Below are positions 39,169-50,182 of a stretch of DNA of 64,000 bases, piece after piece. The stretch is from NCBI GenBank assembly GCA_945869305.1, contig CAMBOH010000001.1, positions 1 through 64,000 of the forward strand, given 5' to 3'. The DNA is from an uncultured bacterium. Its GTDB lineage: Bacteria > Bacteroidota > Bacteroidia > Bacteroidales > Bacteroidaceae. The notes beneath the pieces are model-generated. The model had not been told where the DNA came from and did not search any database. It saw only the letters and a program-made list of their open reading frames with translations. How positions within the stretch are numbered: the stretch's first letter is position 1; each line of letters begins with the position of its first letter. The translations under genes were made by a program, and so were the position numbers.

Positions 39169-40305
39169 ATGAACTCCGACTCCCATCCCGATTGGCTCGC
39201 TGCCGAACAGGAAGCCATACTCACCCTGCAGCGTTTGTCGGGCCTGAGCCTCATGCAGGCCCATGCCCTGCTGCGCTACTATGGTTCGGCCCAGGCAGCC
39301 TTGGCCGACACCCATCCTGCCTTGGAGCTGTGGGGAAGGCTGCGTGGCGACACGGCAGCCATGCGTTCCGCCCACGACCGTGCCCGCCAGGAGTGTGACT
39401 ACTGCCAGCAGCACAGCCTGCGCATCATCCCCTACACTTCTGACACCTATCCGCGCCTGCTGCAAGGCGAGGAGGTGTCCGACGCACCGTTGGCCCTCTT
39501 CTACTGCGGCACCGGTTCGTTGCAGCGGCGACACATGCTGAGCGTGGTGGGCACACGCCACATCACCGACTACGGCAAACAGGTGTGTCGCACGATGTTG
39601 GCAGACCTGGCGCAACTGGTGCCCGACGTGCTGGTGGTGAGCGGACTGGCTTATGGGGTGGACATACATGCCCATCGCGAAGCCTTGGCCCAGGGTCTGG
39701 ACACCGTGGCGGTGCTGGCCCATGGGCTGGACCGCATCTACCCCTCGCTACACCGCGCCACGGCCCACGAGATGGTGAACCACGGCGGCCTGCTCACCGA
39801 ATACTTTTCGGGCACCGTGCCCGACAAGGGTAACTTTGTGCGTCGCAACCGCATCGTGGCGGGACTGTCAGACGCAACCCTGGTGGTGGAAAGTGCAGAG
39901 AAGGGTGGGGCACTCATCACTGCCACCTTGGCCAACAGCTACTGCCGCGAAGTCCTGGCCGTGCCCGGACGCGTAGGCGATGTGTGCTCAGCGGGCTGCA
40001 ACCGTCTGATTCGCGACAACAAGGCTGTACTGGTGACTTCGGCAGAGGATGTGGTGAAACAGCTGGGCTGGAAGCCGGCGGAGCGGACTGCCCCTGCCGA
40101 GCCACAGCTCTTCCCGGTCTATACGCCGCAGCAGGAACGCGTGCTCGAAGCCTTGTGCCAGGCCGACAACCTTACCATCGACCGCCTTTCGGCCCTCACG
40201 CAGATTGCCGTGTCCGAGCTTTCCGACCTGCTGTTCGACTTGGAGGAGATGCACGCCGTGCGGCGCTTGCCCGGCAACCGCTATGCGGCCGACACGAGAC
40301 TTTAG
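39169..40305 (+). CDS. dprA: DNA processing protein DprA
   Basis: ...HMLSVVGTRHITDYGKQVCRTMLADL...VSGLAYGVDIHAHREAL...VAVLAHGLDRIYPSLHR...FVRRNRIVAGLSDATLVVESAEKGGALITA. Confidence 0.96.
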   Translation: MNSDSHPDWLAAEQEAILTLQRLSGLSLMQAHALLRYYGSAQAALADTHPALELWGRLRGDTAAMRSAHDRARQECDYCQQHSLRIIPYTSDTYPRLLQGEEVSDAPLALFYCGTGSLQRRHMLSVVGTRHITDYGKQVCRTMLADLAQLVPDVLVVSGLAYGVDIHAHREALAQGLDTVAVLAHGLDRIYPSLHRATAHEMVNHGGLLTEYFSGTVPDKGNFVRRNRIVAGLSDATLVVESAEKGGALITATLANSYCREVLAVPGRVGDVCSAGCNRLIRDNKAVLVTSAEDVVKQLGWKPAERTAPAEPQLFPVYTPQQERVLEALCQADNLTIDRLSALTQIAVSELSDLLFDLEEMHAVRRLPGNRYAADTRL

Positions 40306-40492
40306 GTGTCTTGAACGCCTGCGCCTGTTCCCTGATTGACCTTGCGAAACTTGAAGAAACATCTGCGTACCCTTTTGCCCTTTTTCACTCGCTTACAGAA
40401 GGATTCTTGCGCCCGCGTAGGCAAAAGTGCGTGGAAATGCCTACCTTTGCACCTTGGAGTAAAGTCGCTCCACCGATAAAGCATTTTGTAGA

Positions 40493-42358
40493 TTGAAAAC
40501 ATTTGAAGAGTTGGGCGTATCGGAGGCTATCCGCCGCGCCATCAGCGAGATGGGCTATGAGCAGCCCATGCCTGTGCAAGAAGAAGTCATCCCCTATTTG
40601 CTCGGAGTGGGCAACGATGTCATTGCCCTGGCCCAGACCGGTACGGGTAAAACCGCTGCCTACGGCCTGCCCGTGTTGCAGAAGGTGAACCCTGAGAACA
40701 AGGCCACACAGGCCGTCATCCTCAGCCCCACCCGTGAGCTCTGTCTGCAGATAGCCGGCGACCTGAAGGACTATTCGCGCTACATTGACCACTTGCACGT
40801 GCTCGCTGTGTATGGCGGTTCGAGCATCGAAAGCCAGATCCGGGCTTTGCGCAAGGGAGCGCAGGTCATCGTGGCAACACCGGGACGACTGATCGACCTG
40901 ATGCATCGCGGTGTGGCCAAGCTCGACGAAGTCGAAAACGTGGTGCTCGATGAGGCCGACGAGATGCTCAACATGGGTTTTACCGAAAGCATCGACGAAA
41001 TTCTGGCCGGCGTGCCAGCCGAACGCAATACGCTCCTCTTCTCGGCCACCATGGGCAAGGAGATAGAACGCATTGCCAAGAGCTACCTGCATGACTACAA
41101 GGAAATCGTGGTGGGCTCGCGCAACGAAGGGGCCGAGAATGTGAACCACATCTATTACCTTGTGCACGCCAAGGACAAGTATGTCGCGCTCAAACGCATC
41201 GTCGACTATTATCCGCGCATCTATGGCATCATCTTCTGCCGCACCCGCCTTGAGACGCAAGAGGTGGCCGACCAGCTCATCCGCGATGGCTACAACGCCG
41301 AGGCGCTTCACGGCGACCTCTCGCAGGCCCAGCGCGACCTGACCATGCAGAAGTTCCGCCAACACCACACCCAGCTGCTCGTGGCTACCGACGTGGCCGC
41401 CCGAGGTCTGGATGTGGAGGACCTCACGCACGTGATCAACTACGGACTGCCCGACGACGTGGAGAACTATACCCATCGCTCAGGCCGAACGGGACGTGCA
41501 GGAAAGCGGGGCACCAGCATCTCCATCATCCACGTGCGCGAAAAGGGCAAGGTGCGCATCATCGAAAAGGTGATAGGCAAGAAGTTCGAGGCAGGCGTGC
41601 TGCCCGAGCCGCAGGAGATTTGCACCAAGCAGCTCTATAAGGTGATGGACGAGCTGGAGCGCATTGAGGTGAACGAGACCGAAATCGCACCCTTCCTGCC
41701 CGAAATATTCCGCAAACTCGACTGGCTCGGCAAGGAGGACCTCGTGAAGCGCATCGTGAGCCGCGAGTTCGGCCACTTCCTGCGCTACTATGCCAACGCG
41801 CCGGTCATCGAGCAGCCCTCCGAACACCGCGGGGCTAAGGAGGGAAAGGCCGACAAGCCACACCGCGAGCGCGGCAAGCGCGAAGCCGGTCCGCGACAGG
41901 CCGAAGAGGGCTACACCCGCCTCTTCATCAACCTGGGCAAGCGCGACAACTTCTACGCCCGCGAAATCATCAACCTCGTGAACCGCTACGTGCGTGATTC
42001 GAAAATCGACATAGGTCGCATTGACCTGACCACCAACTGCTCCTTCTTCGAAGTGCCCTCTGAGGACGCACCCACCGTGCTGGCCAAGATGCGCCGGGTG
42101 AAGGTTGGCGACCGCAAGGTGGTTGTGGACCATGCCGACCGTGCCGAAGCTCCCTCCGGAACAACTGCCTCGCGCAAGGAACGCAAGGCTCACCGCAGTG
42201 CACGCACCTTTGCCGAAGCAGCCGACCCCAAGCAGCTCAAAGCGGGCTGGAAGGGCGAAAAGAAGGGACGCAAGGGCCGCCAGCACGATGCCGACGAGTT
42301 TGAGGTGCCCCGCAAACACAAGAAAGACGACTGGAGACAGTTCTTCAACAATGACTGA
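40493..42358 (+). CDS. DEAD/DEAH box RNA helicase with DbpA-like C-terminal RNA-binding domain
   Basis: Q-motif, AQTGTGKTAAYGLPVL, DEADEMLNMGF, SATM, HRSGRTGRAGK; TTG start; TACCTTTG box at 40442-40449. Confidence 0.95.
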   Translation: MKTFEELGVSEAIRRAISEMGYEQPMPVQEEVIPYLLGVGNDVIALAQTGTGKTAAYGLPVLQKVNPENKATQAVILSPTRELCLQIAGDLKDYSRYIDHLHVLAVYGGSSIESQIRALRKGAQVIVATPGRLIDLMHRGVAKLDEVENVVLDEADEMLNMGFTESIDEILAGVPAERNTLLFSATMGKEIERIAKSYLHDYKEIVVGSRNEGAENVNHIYYLVHAKDKYVALKRIVDYYPRIYGIIFCRTRLETQEVADQLIRDGYNAEALHGDLSQAQRDLTMQKFRQHHTQLLVATDVAARGLDVEDLTHVINYGLPDDVENYTHRSGRTGRAGKRGTSISIIHVREKGKVRIIEKVIGKKFEAGVLPEPQEICTKQLYKVMDELERIEVNETEIAPFLPEIFRKLDWLGKEDLVKRIVSREFGHFLRYYANAPVIEQPSEHRGAKEGKADKPHRERGKREAGPRQAEEGYTRLFINLGKRDNFYAREIINLVNRYVRDSKIDIGRIDLTTNCSFFEVPSEDAPTVLAKMRRVKVGDRKVVVDHADRAEAPSGTTASRKERKAHRSARTFAEAADPKQLKAGWKGEKKGRKGRQHDADEFEVPRKHKKDDWRQFFNND

Positions 42359-42405
42359 GGACTGTTCTAAGGTTATGAGGGATAAGGTTATGAGGTTATA
42401 AAGAT

Positions 42406-42474
42406 TGTGCAAGTGAGTGCAGAGCCAAGCTTGTTTGAGCTATGCCGAGCGCAGCCAATCTTATGCAAAGTTAC
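42406..42474 (+). repeat. Second copy of the dispersed intergenic element (also 10362-10421)
   Basis: GTGCAAGTGAGTGCAGAGCCAAGCTTGTTTGAGCTATGCCGAGCGCAGCCAATC versus GTGCAAATGAGCGCAAACAGCCAAGCTTGCATGCGCTTTTTGCCGAGCGCAGCCTATC. Confidence 0.8.
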
Positions 42475-42593
42475 AGTTGTAATGCTTGAGTCCCGTCCGC
42501 TCAAATAGTAATCTTATAACCTTATAACCCAACATCCCATAACCTGAGAAAGAAACCTGAGAAAGCAACTCCAACAACCAAACCGACCACATC

Positions 42594-43253
42594 ATGAAGG
42601 CATACATCATTCTTTTACTTTGTGGCCTCTCAGCTCTGGGATTGCAGGCCCAGAACCTGCAATTCCGCGTGGGCGGAGGTCTGGCCTCCCACTACGGCAA
42701 GGCCCAGAACGTCGGCGCGTTCAAGGTGGGCTTGGGCTATGAGTTCGAGTTCGACCAACACTGGACGCTGACCCCCTCGCTGGCCGTCTACGGCAAAGGC
42801 TGGAAGGACCCCAACCAGCTGGTCTACGTGTTTGACGATGCCGGCAACCAGCTCTTCGACGAGGAGACAGGTGAGCCCCTGCAGGGCGTGCGCAGCCGCA
42901 GCGCGTCGCAAAACTACGTGCAGCTGCCCGTGCTGCTTTCCTACTATTGGCGCATGGGCGAATCGCGCTATGTGGTGATGGCAGCCGGCCCCTACGTGGC
43001 CTATGGCGTGTCGGGCAAGCAGAAGACCAAGGGCGACACAGAGCAACCCGGCGCCCAGAAGCTCTATTATGAGCGCAAGACCTTCAGCGAACCGGGAACC
43101 CACCGCTTCGATGCAGGCATCGAGGCGTTTGCGGGCTATCAGTTCCCCTCTGGGCTGACCTTGGGCCTCGAAGCTGACTTCGGGCTGGCCAAGTTCAACC
43201 GCTCGGGCCGTCGCAACATCTCAGCCCTGCTCAGCCTGGGCTACAGGCTATAG
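42594..43253 (+). CDS. Outer membrane beta-barrel (PorT-like) protein
   Basis: MKAYIILLLCGLSALGLQAQNLQFRVGGGLASHYGKAQNVGAFKVGLGYEFEF...GLTLGLEADFGLAKFN...SALLSLGYRL. Confidence 0.85.
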   Translation: MKAYIILLLCGLSALGLQAQNLQFRVGGGLASHYGKAQNVGAFKVGLGYEFEFDQHWTLTPSLAVYGKGWKDPNQLVYVFDDAGNQLFDEETGEPLQGVRSRSASQNYVQLPVLLSYYWRMGESRYVVMAAGPYVAYGVSGKQKTKGDTEQPGAQKLYYERKTFSEPGTHRFDAGIEAFAGYQFPSGLTLGLEADFGLAKFNRSGRRNISALLSLGYRL

Positions 43254-43322
43254 GCCGACCGAGGCCAGGCCTCGTTCCGAAAATCCCCCAATATAGGTAT
43301 TGGGCTGCTGCGGTGCTGGCCG

Positions 43323-43330
43323 TACCTTTG
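43323..43330 (+). promoter_or_regulatory. Orphan -7 box TACCTTTG
   Basis: GCCGTACCTTTGCACCGAG; no ORF with convincing coding features downstream until 44201. Confidence 0.45.
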
Positions 43331-43412
43331 CACCGAGTTAAGTAGAATATTTGGATTGTTAAGTATCGACGGGCCGGCAGCGCATTGCCACGCGCCTGCA
43401 CGTCAAGTCCTT

Positions 43413-43475
43413 GAACGGCGCAGCCGGGAGAGCGGGAGTCACATCCGCCGCAACCTCTCCCAGGCTGCGCCGTTC
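43413..43475 (+). terminator. Long inverted repeat/hairpin in noncoding region
   Basis: GAACGGCGCAGCC-GGGAGAG / CTCTCCC-a-GGCTGCGCCGTTC, 20 bp paired with one bulge, 22-nt loop. Confidence 0.6.
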
Positions 43476-43595
43476 GGGCGTTTGGCACGAACGGGGCGGC
43501 CCTCTTCGTGGACCGCGGTCTGAGGCCGCCGAAACGACTCCCCCCTCGAGCTTGTCCATGCTTCGGTTACGCCCCATGAAGTCCCCTTTTGCAGA

Positions 43596-43687
43596 GAAGA
43601 TATACTTGCTTTGCTGCCGAAGTATATCTTCTGTCGCCGATGAAGTATATCTTCTATCGCCGATGAAGTATATCTTCTTTTCAATTG
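43596..43687 (+). repeat. Tandem repeat family A, 23-bp period (locus 2)
   Basis: Units at 43596 (GAAGATATACTTGCTTTGCTGCC), 43619 (GAAGTATATCTTCTGTCGCCGAT), 43642 (GAAGTATATCTTCTATCGCCGAT), 43665 (GAAGTATATCTTCTTTTCAATTG). Confidence 0.95.
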
Positions 43688-43830
43688 AAGCAGTAATGCC
43701 TTTACGCGTCCGGCCCTTGGGGTGAGGCCTGACAACCGGCTTTTGTCCTGGCGGGGCTGTCCTTAAAAGCCTGCGGCAATGAAAAAGCAGAAAAAGAATG
43801 AAGATTTTGTTGCGCGAAAAATAAAAATGG

Positions 43831-43838
43831 TATATTTG
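43831..43838 (+). promoter_or_regulatory. -7 box TATATTTG, likely promoter of the 1184-aa surface protein
   Basis: A-rich tract followed by TATATTTGCCGCG; about 360 nt upstream of ATG 44201. Confidence 0.5.
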
Positions 43839-44200
43839 CCGCGAAAAGTGCAGTTGCGCCGTGTTCACCCGTAGTGAGGCGGCGAAGCGAAAGCCGGACT
43901 GAGGCTTCGTCGCGCTTTCCTGCCGTCCTGTCGCCAGGGACAACGCTGAGGTGATGTTCTATCAGTCAGGCCGGGCTGGATGCTGGATGTTCAGAAATGG
44001 GATTTTGCAAGTACAGGATGGGGCATAGCCGCTATGCGGCCGACCGGACTTGTAAGGAACCGCTCAAGAGAACAGCAGACAGCCGGAACACTTGACAACC
44101 GTAGGACATTCCCATAATCCCTCATAGATAGAACGCCCCTTAAATCGCTTTTTCAAGAAAAACCATCTATTGTTTCACTTTTACTAAATCTTTTACGCAA

Positions 44201-47200
44201 ATGAAAAGGTTCTACAATCTCCTTTCATTGTTCCTGCTCTCGATAGTAGGAATTACCAGTGCGGTTGCGCAGGATTACAAGAAGGGCACCCTGCTCGAAA
44301 CGACCGATGAAGTCGTAGGCCAGCAGGTTCTGCTGTATGCCCCGGGTACATCCTCCGACCACCCCGCTGGTTTCATGAATGGTACGAACGTGCTGTGCGA
44401 AATCGTCAGCGACTCGTGCATTTATGTGTTTGAAGCTGTTGGCCGTCAGGTTGACGGCTACGACCTCTACCGCCTGAAGCAGGTAAGTAGCGGCAAGTAT
44501 GTGAAGGACGCCGACGGCCAGGACGAAGACGCTTTCGAGCTGACTGACGAAGTGAGCGAAGCTTTCGAAATGACCGTGCTCCCCTATGTGGACATTACGG
44601 GCACCGACGAGCGTTGCGGACGTAACACCGCCAGCAGCCAGAAGCAGGACCTCAGCAACCCGGGCTTCGTGCTTTGCCGCGGCGAGATGGCTGCCGAAGC
44701 TTTTGAGGATTCTCCCAACGATGGCTACATCTACATCGGTTCGGTACACTCTCCCTTCATCTCTCCCTATTCCGACACCAACATGTGGGAAATCTGGACG
44801 GTAGAGAACACCAAGGGTCTGGAGAAGCTGAACAACTACCTCGACATGTACTTCCCCTCACCCGACCTCTCCTTCGACTTCCCCGCAGGTAACTCTCCCG
44901 GTTACTATCAGTCAGAAGTTGTGGCTGAGGCTCAGGTACTGGTTGACAAGGCCAACGACGTGTCTAACGGTGACATCACGATGTCAGACGCTGAAATCGA
45001 TGAGCTTTGCGCCCAGCTGAAGGCCGCCTACGAAAAGCTGCAGGAGTCGATGATTCCGCTTAGCGAAGGCTACTACTTCATCTACAACGTAAATGGCCGC
45101 TACCTCTATGGTGCAGACCAGGGTGACACCTCTTTCCTCTACTCTAACTCTGCCAACACTTACCAGATTCCCGAAACCCTCACGGCCGACGACGTGAAGT
45201 ACATCTGGAAGGTGACTCCCGCCGAAGAAGGTGAGAACGCCTACCTCGTTGAGAACGTGCTGAAGGGCCTGGTAATCAGCGGACAGGAAGCCAGCTGCTC
45301 GGGTACCGACAACGGCATGGGCTTCACGCTGGCCAAGTCTGGCTCGGTAGTCATCACAGCCGACGGCCAGAAGGATGCTCCTTCGTTCATCTTCTCTACC
45401 ACCGCCTCTACGAAGAACGGTCACAAGCAGTTCCACGCCAAGTTCAACGACAACCCCGTTATGGCTTGGAACGCCAAGGATTCGGAAAACAACTGTATGC
45501 ACTTCGTGACCGTTACTGAAGAAGAGTTCAACGCTGTCATCGAGCAGGCCATGCAGCAGCAGCGCAACGAGAAGCTGACTGCCCTCTACAGCAAGGTGAC
45601 GAGCAATGTGATGGAAGGTACTTCCTATGTATGGAACGGCGAGAAGGATGCCGACTTTACGCATGAGGGTGCCTTGGTATCACCCACTGGCGATGAAGCT
45701 ACTTCGCACGTGTTCTCAAGAGCAAAGCAAAGTGATGAAGGTACTTATGAAGCACTGCTTGACGGTGACTTCAGCACATACTTCCACTCTGCTTGGTCTG
45801 GCGGTGCGTTCACTCCCTCAATGAGCAACTTCCACGATGTTTGCTTCGAACTGGATGAAGCTGTTTCGGGTATCGTGACGGCCAAGATTGCCAAGCGTTT
45901 GACCGGTAACGACTATCCTACCAAGTTCGCCGTGTTTGGTACGAATGAGGTTGACAAGGCCAATCCCGACGCAGCCGACTGGACGCTCGAAGGTGTTGCC
46001 AATATCAGCTGGGATACTCCCATCCAGATTGAGGGTGAAGCAAGCGAGCGCCAGAAGTATGTAGGTTATGCTTCGTTCAACCTCTCTCAGGAGTACAAGT
46101 ATGTACGTCTGGCAGCCATCGCTACAATCTTCAATGAGACTAATCCTATGACCAACCGTGGTTACTTCGCAATCAGCGAAATGAACCTCTGGAAGGGTGG
46201 TGAGTTCGACGCTGTCAACTCCACCATCGGTATGGTAAGCCAGGCCACGATGGATGCGCTCAATGCAGCCCTCGCCAAGGCCAAGGAAGAACTCGCTTCT
46301 GGCACTGCTTCGGAAGCAACTATTGCCGAACTCGAAGCAGCCTATGCTCAGTTCGTACTGGAATTCCCCGTTCCCGCTCTCATCGGTGAAGCTGCCGACG
46401 TGGCCCAGGCTGTAGCCGATGCCGCTACAAACAACGGTCTGGTAGGCGATGGCCTCGGTATGTATCCGCAGGCCGATTACGACGCACTGGTAGCTGCTAT
46501 CCAGGCTGCCCGCGACTATGACACGTTGAACAAGACCGCTGCTGAAATCAACGCTCAGGTTGATGCCGTGAACGCTGCCGTAGCTGTCTTCAAGGCCAGC
46601 CTCAAGCTGCCCGAAGCAGGCAAGTACTACATCTGGCGCGGTAAGGGTGAAAACTACCGTGGTGGTCAAGAAGAAAACGGTTGGAACTCACTCAACGCAA
46701 TGGTGTTCTCTCCGAGCAATGCCCTCTCTACCAGCCTCGGCTTCACTCGTCCCGAAGGCTCTGCCGAACGTCTGGATATCGAAGAACTGGTTGACACTGT
46801 CGATGCTGCCGAAAACCTCAAGTACCTCTGGATGGTAGAAAAGGCTGAGGCTGGCAAGATCGTTCTGCGCAACGTAGGTACCGGTATGTATGTAGGTCGC
46901 GCTGACGGCGAGATGGGTCAGAGCAAGGAACCCGTTGAAATCAACGTGCTCTCTGCCCGTGCCGGACAGTTCGTGCTCGAAGTTCGCGAAGGCACCCACT
47001 TCAACTTCTATGCTGGTGGTACTGTAGGCGCATGGGCCGATGCAAACGACCAGAACGCTTTCGTTGCCTTCGAAGAAGTTCCTCTCACCGCTCTGGGCAA
47101 CACTTCGAGCTTCTACTGGCCCGTTGAGGTTGGCAAGTTCCAGATCCTGACGCTGCCTGTTTCGGTAGACGTTGCTTGGGACGGTACTTCTTACGGCGTA

Positions 47201-47755
47201 GCCGGTGTAACTGTTGACAACCAGCTCGCTCTGGTTGAAATCGACGAGATTCCTGCCGGTACTCCGTTTGTATTCGCAGCCAACACCGAGCTGACTGCTC
47301 CCGCTTATGGTGCAGCCTTCAACATCCTGTTTGAGGACGACGTAACGCTCGGCGAAGGCGGTTCGCTGATCTATGCACTCGAACCCGTTGCCGTTGAAGG
47401 TCTGACCGGTACGCTCTGCGAACCCGACACCGTAGCCAAGGGCTTTGCTTACTTCAATGGCGGCAAGCTCGCTGCAACCAACGAAACCCGCATCGGCGTG
47501 AACAGCGGTTATGTAGGTGTAGCCGGCGTTCAGATGCCTATCGTTGAAGCTGACATGGCCGACGAAACCGTTGACCTCGGCAAGATTGATCTCACCGACA
47601 TCAACAACGCAACAGTAGTTGTTCTGCCTTCGGTTGTCAACGTTTACAGCATCAACGGCCAGTTGGTACGCAAGAATGTCAAGACGCTCAACGCTACGAA
47701 GGGTCTGCCCGCAGGCATCTACGTAGTAGGAGGCCAGAAGATGATCGTGAAGTAA
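44201..47755 (+). CDS. Large secreted protein with discoidin-like and FIVAR-like regions and T9SS type A-like C-terminal sorting signal
   Basis: Signal peptide MKRFYNLLSLFLLSIVGITSAVAQ; ...ALLDGDFSTYFHSAWSGG... (F5/8 type C-like); C-terminus VYSINGQLVRKNVKTLNATKGLPAGIYVVGGQKMIVK. Confidence 0.85.
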   Translation: MKRFYNLLSLFLLSIVGITSAVAQDYKKGTLLETTDEVVGQQVLLYAPGTSSDHPAGFMNGTNVLCEIVSDSCIYVFEAVGRQVDGYDLYRLKQVSSGKYVKDADGQDEDAFELTDEVSEAFEMTVLPYVDITGTDERCGRNTASSQKQDLSNPGFVLCRGEMAAEAFEDSPNDGYIYIGSVHSPFISPYSDTNMWEIWTVENTKGLEKLNNYLDMYFPSPDLSFDFPAGNSPGYYQSEVVAEAQVLVDKANDVSNGDITMSDAEIDELCAQLKAAYEKLQESMIPLSEGYYFIYNVNGRYLYGADQGDTSFLYSNSANTYQIPETLTADDVKYIWKVTPAEEGENAYLVENVLKGLVISGQEASCSGTDNGMGFTLAKSGSVVITADGQKDAPSFIFSTTASTKNGHKQFHAKFNDNPVMAWNAKDSENNCMHFVTVTEEEFNAVIEQAMQQQRNEKLTALYSKVTSNVMEGTSYVWNGEKDADFTHEGALVSPTGDEATSHVFSRAKQSDEGTYEALLDGDFSTYFHSAWSGGAFTPSMSNFHDVCFELDEAVSGIVTAKIAKRLTGNDYPTKFAVFGTNEVDKANPDAADWTLEGVANISWDTPIQIEGEASERQKYVGYASFNLSQEYKYVRLAAIATIFNETNPMTNRGYFAISEMNLWKGGEFDAVNSTIGMVSQATMDALNAALAKAKEELASGTASEATIAELEAAYAQFVLEFPVPALIGEAADVAQAVADAATNNGLVGDGLGMYPQADYDALVAAIQAARDYDTLNKTAAEINAQVDAVNAAVAVFKASLKLPEAGKYYIWRGKGENYRGGQEENGWNSLNAMVFSPSNALSTSLGFTRPEGSAERLDIEELVDTVDAAENLKYLWMVEKAEAGKIVLRNVGTGMYVGRADGEMGQSKEPVEINVLSARAGQFVLEVREGTHFNFYAGGTVGAWADANDQNAFVAFEEVPLTALGNTSSFYWPVEVGKFQILTLPVSVDVAWDGTSYGVAGVTVDNQLALVEIDEIPAGTPFVFAANTELTAPAYGAAFNILFEDDVTLGEGGSLIYALEPVAVEGLTGTLCEPDTVAKGFAYFNGGKLAATNETRIGVNSGYVGVAGVQMPIVEADMADETVDLGKIDLTDINNATVVVLPSVVNVYSINGQLVRKNVKTLNATKGLPAGIYVVGGQKMIVK

Positions 47756-47789
47756 CATACACACAGTCACATTCTGACAATAATCATCC

Positions 47790-47818
47790 AGGAGCCGCTC
47801 CCGCAAGGAGCGGCTCCT
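47790..47818 (+). terminator. Terminator of the 1184-aa protein gene
   Basis: AGGAGCCGCTCC-cgcaa-GGAGCGGCTCCT followed by TTGTTGTT. Confidence 0.8.
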
Positions 47819-48007
47819 TTGTTGTTCGCGTCGTGCAAGCCGGATGCCGCTCAGAAAATCCCCTAAGTGTCGGCTGGTACGCTGGCTCTCAGGTGCGTGC
47901 TTTGCACACCAGATAATGCCTCCAGCCCTCCCGCAGCAAGGACGCTAAGCAAGAAGTCCGGGTCATGTTGTGCGGAGCTGGGCACAGCGCACAGGACAAC
48001 AGGGTAG

Positions 48008-50080
<2,073 letters not shown>

Positions 50081-50093
50081 GGCGCACAGTCAG

Positions 50094-50142
50094 GCCGATT
50101 GGGAGAACGGGTGGACCACACCTGTCCTCCCAATCGGCTTTT
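50094..50142 (+). terminator. gyrB terminator
   Basis: GCCGATTGGGAG ... CTCCCAATCGGC then TTTTT, with additional inner pairing. Confidence 0.85.
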
Positions 50143-50182
50143 TCCGGCCCTGGGCCACACTTTCCCCCATTTCCCTTTAGCC

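Noticed and set aside
43839-44200. tmRNA, RNase P, SRP or 6S RNA
   Set aside because: No GAGGAAAGTCCGGGC (RNase P), no SRP apical motif, no tmRNA tRNA-like 3' end; left as an uncharacterised leader.
46688-47806. 372-aa antisense ORF opposite the 1184-aa surface protein
   Set aside because: No domain features; + frame has signal peptide and T9SS-like C-terminus.
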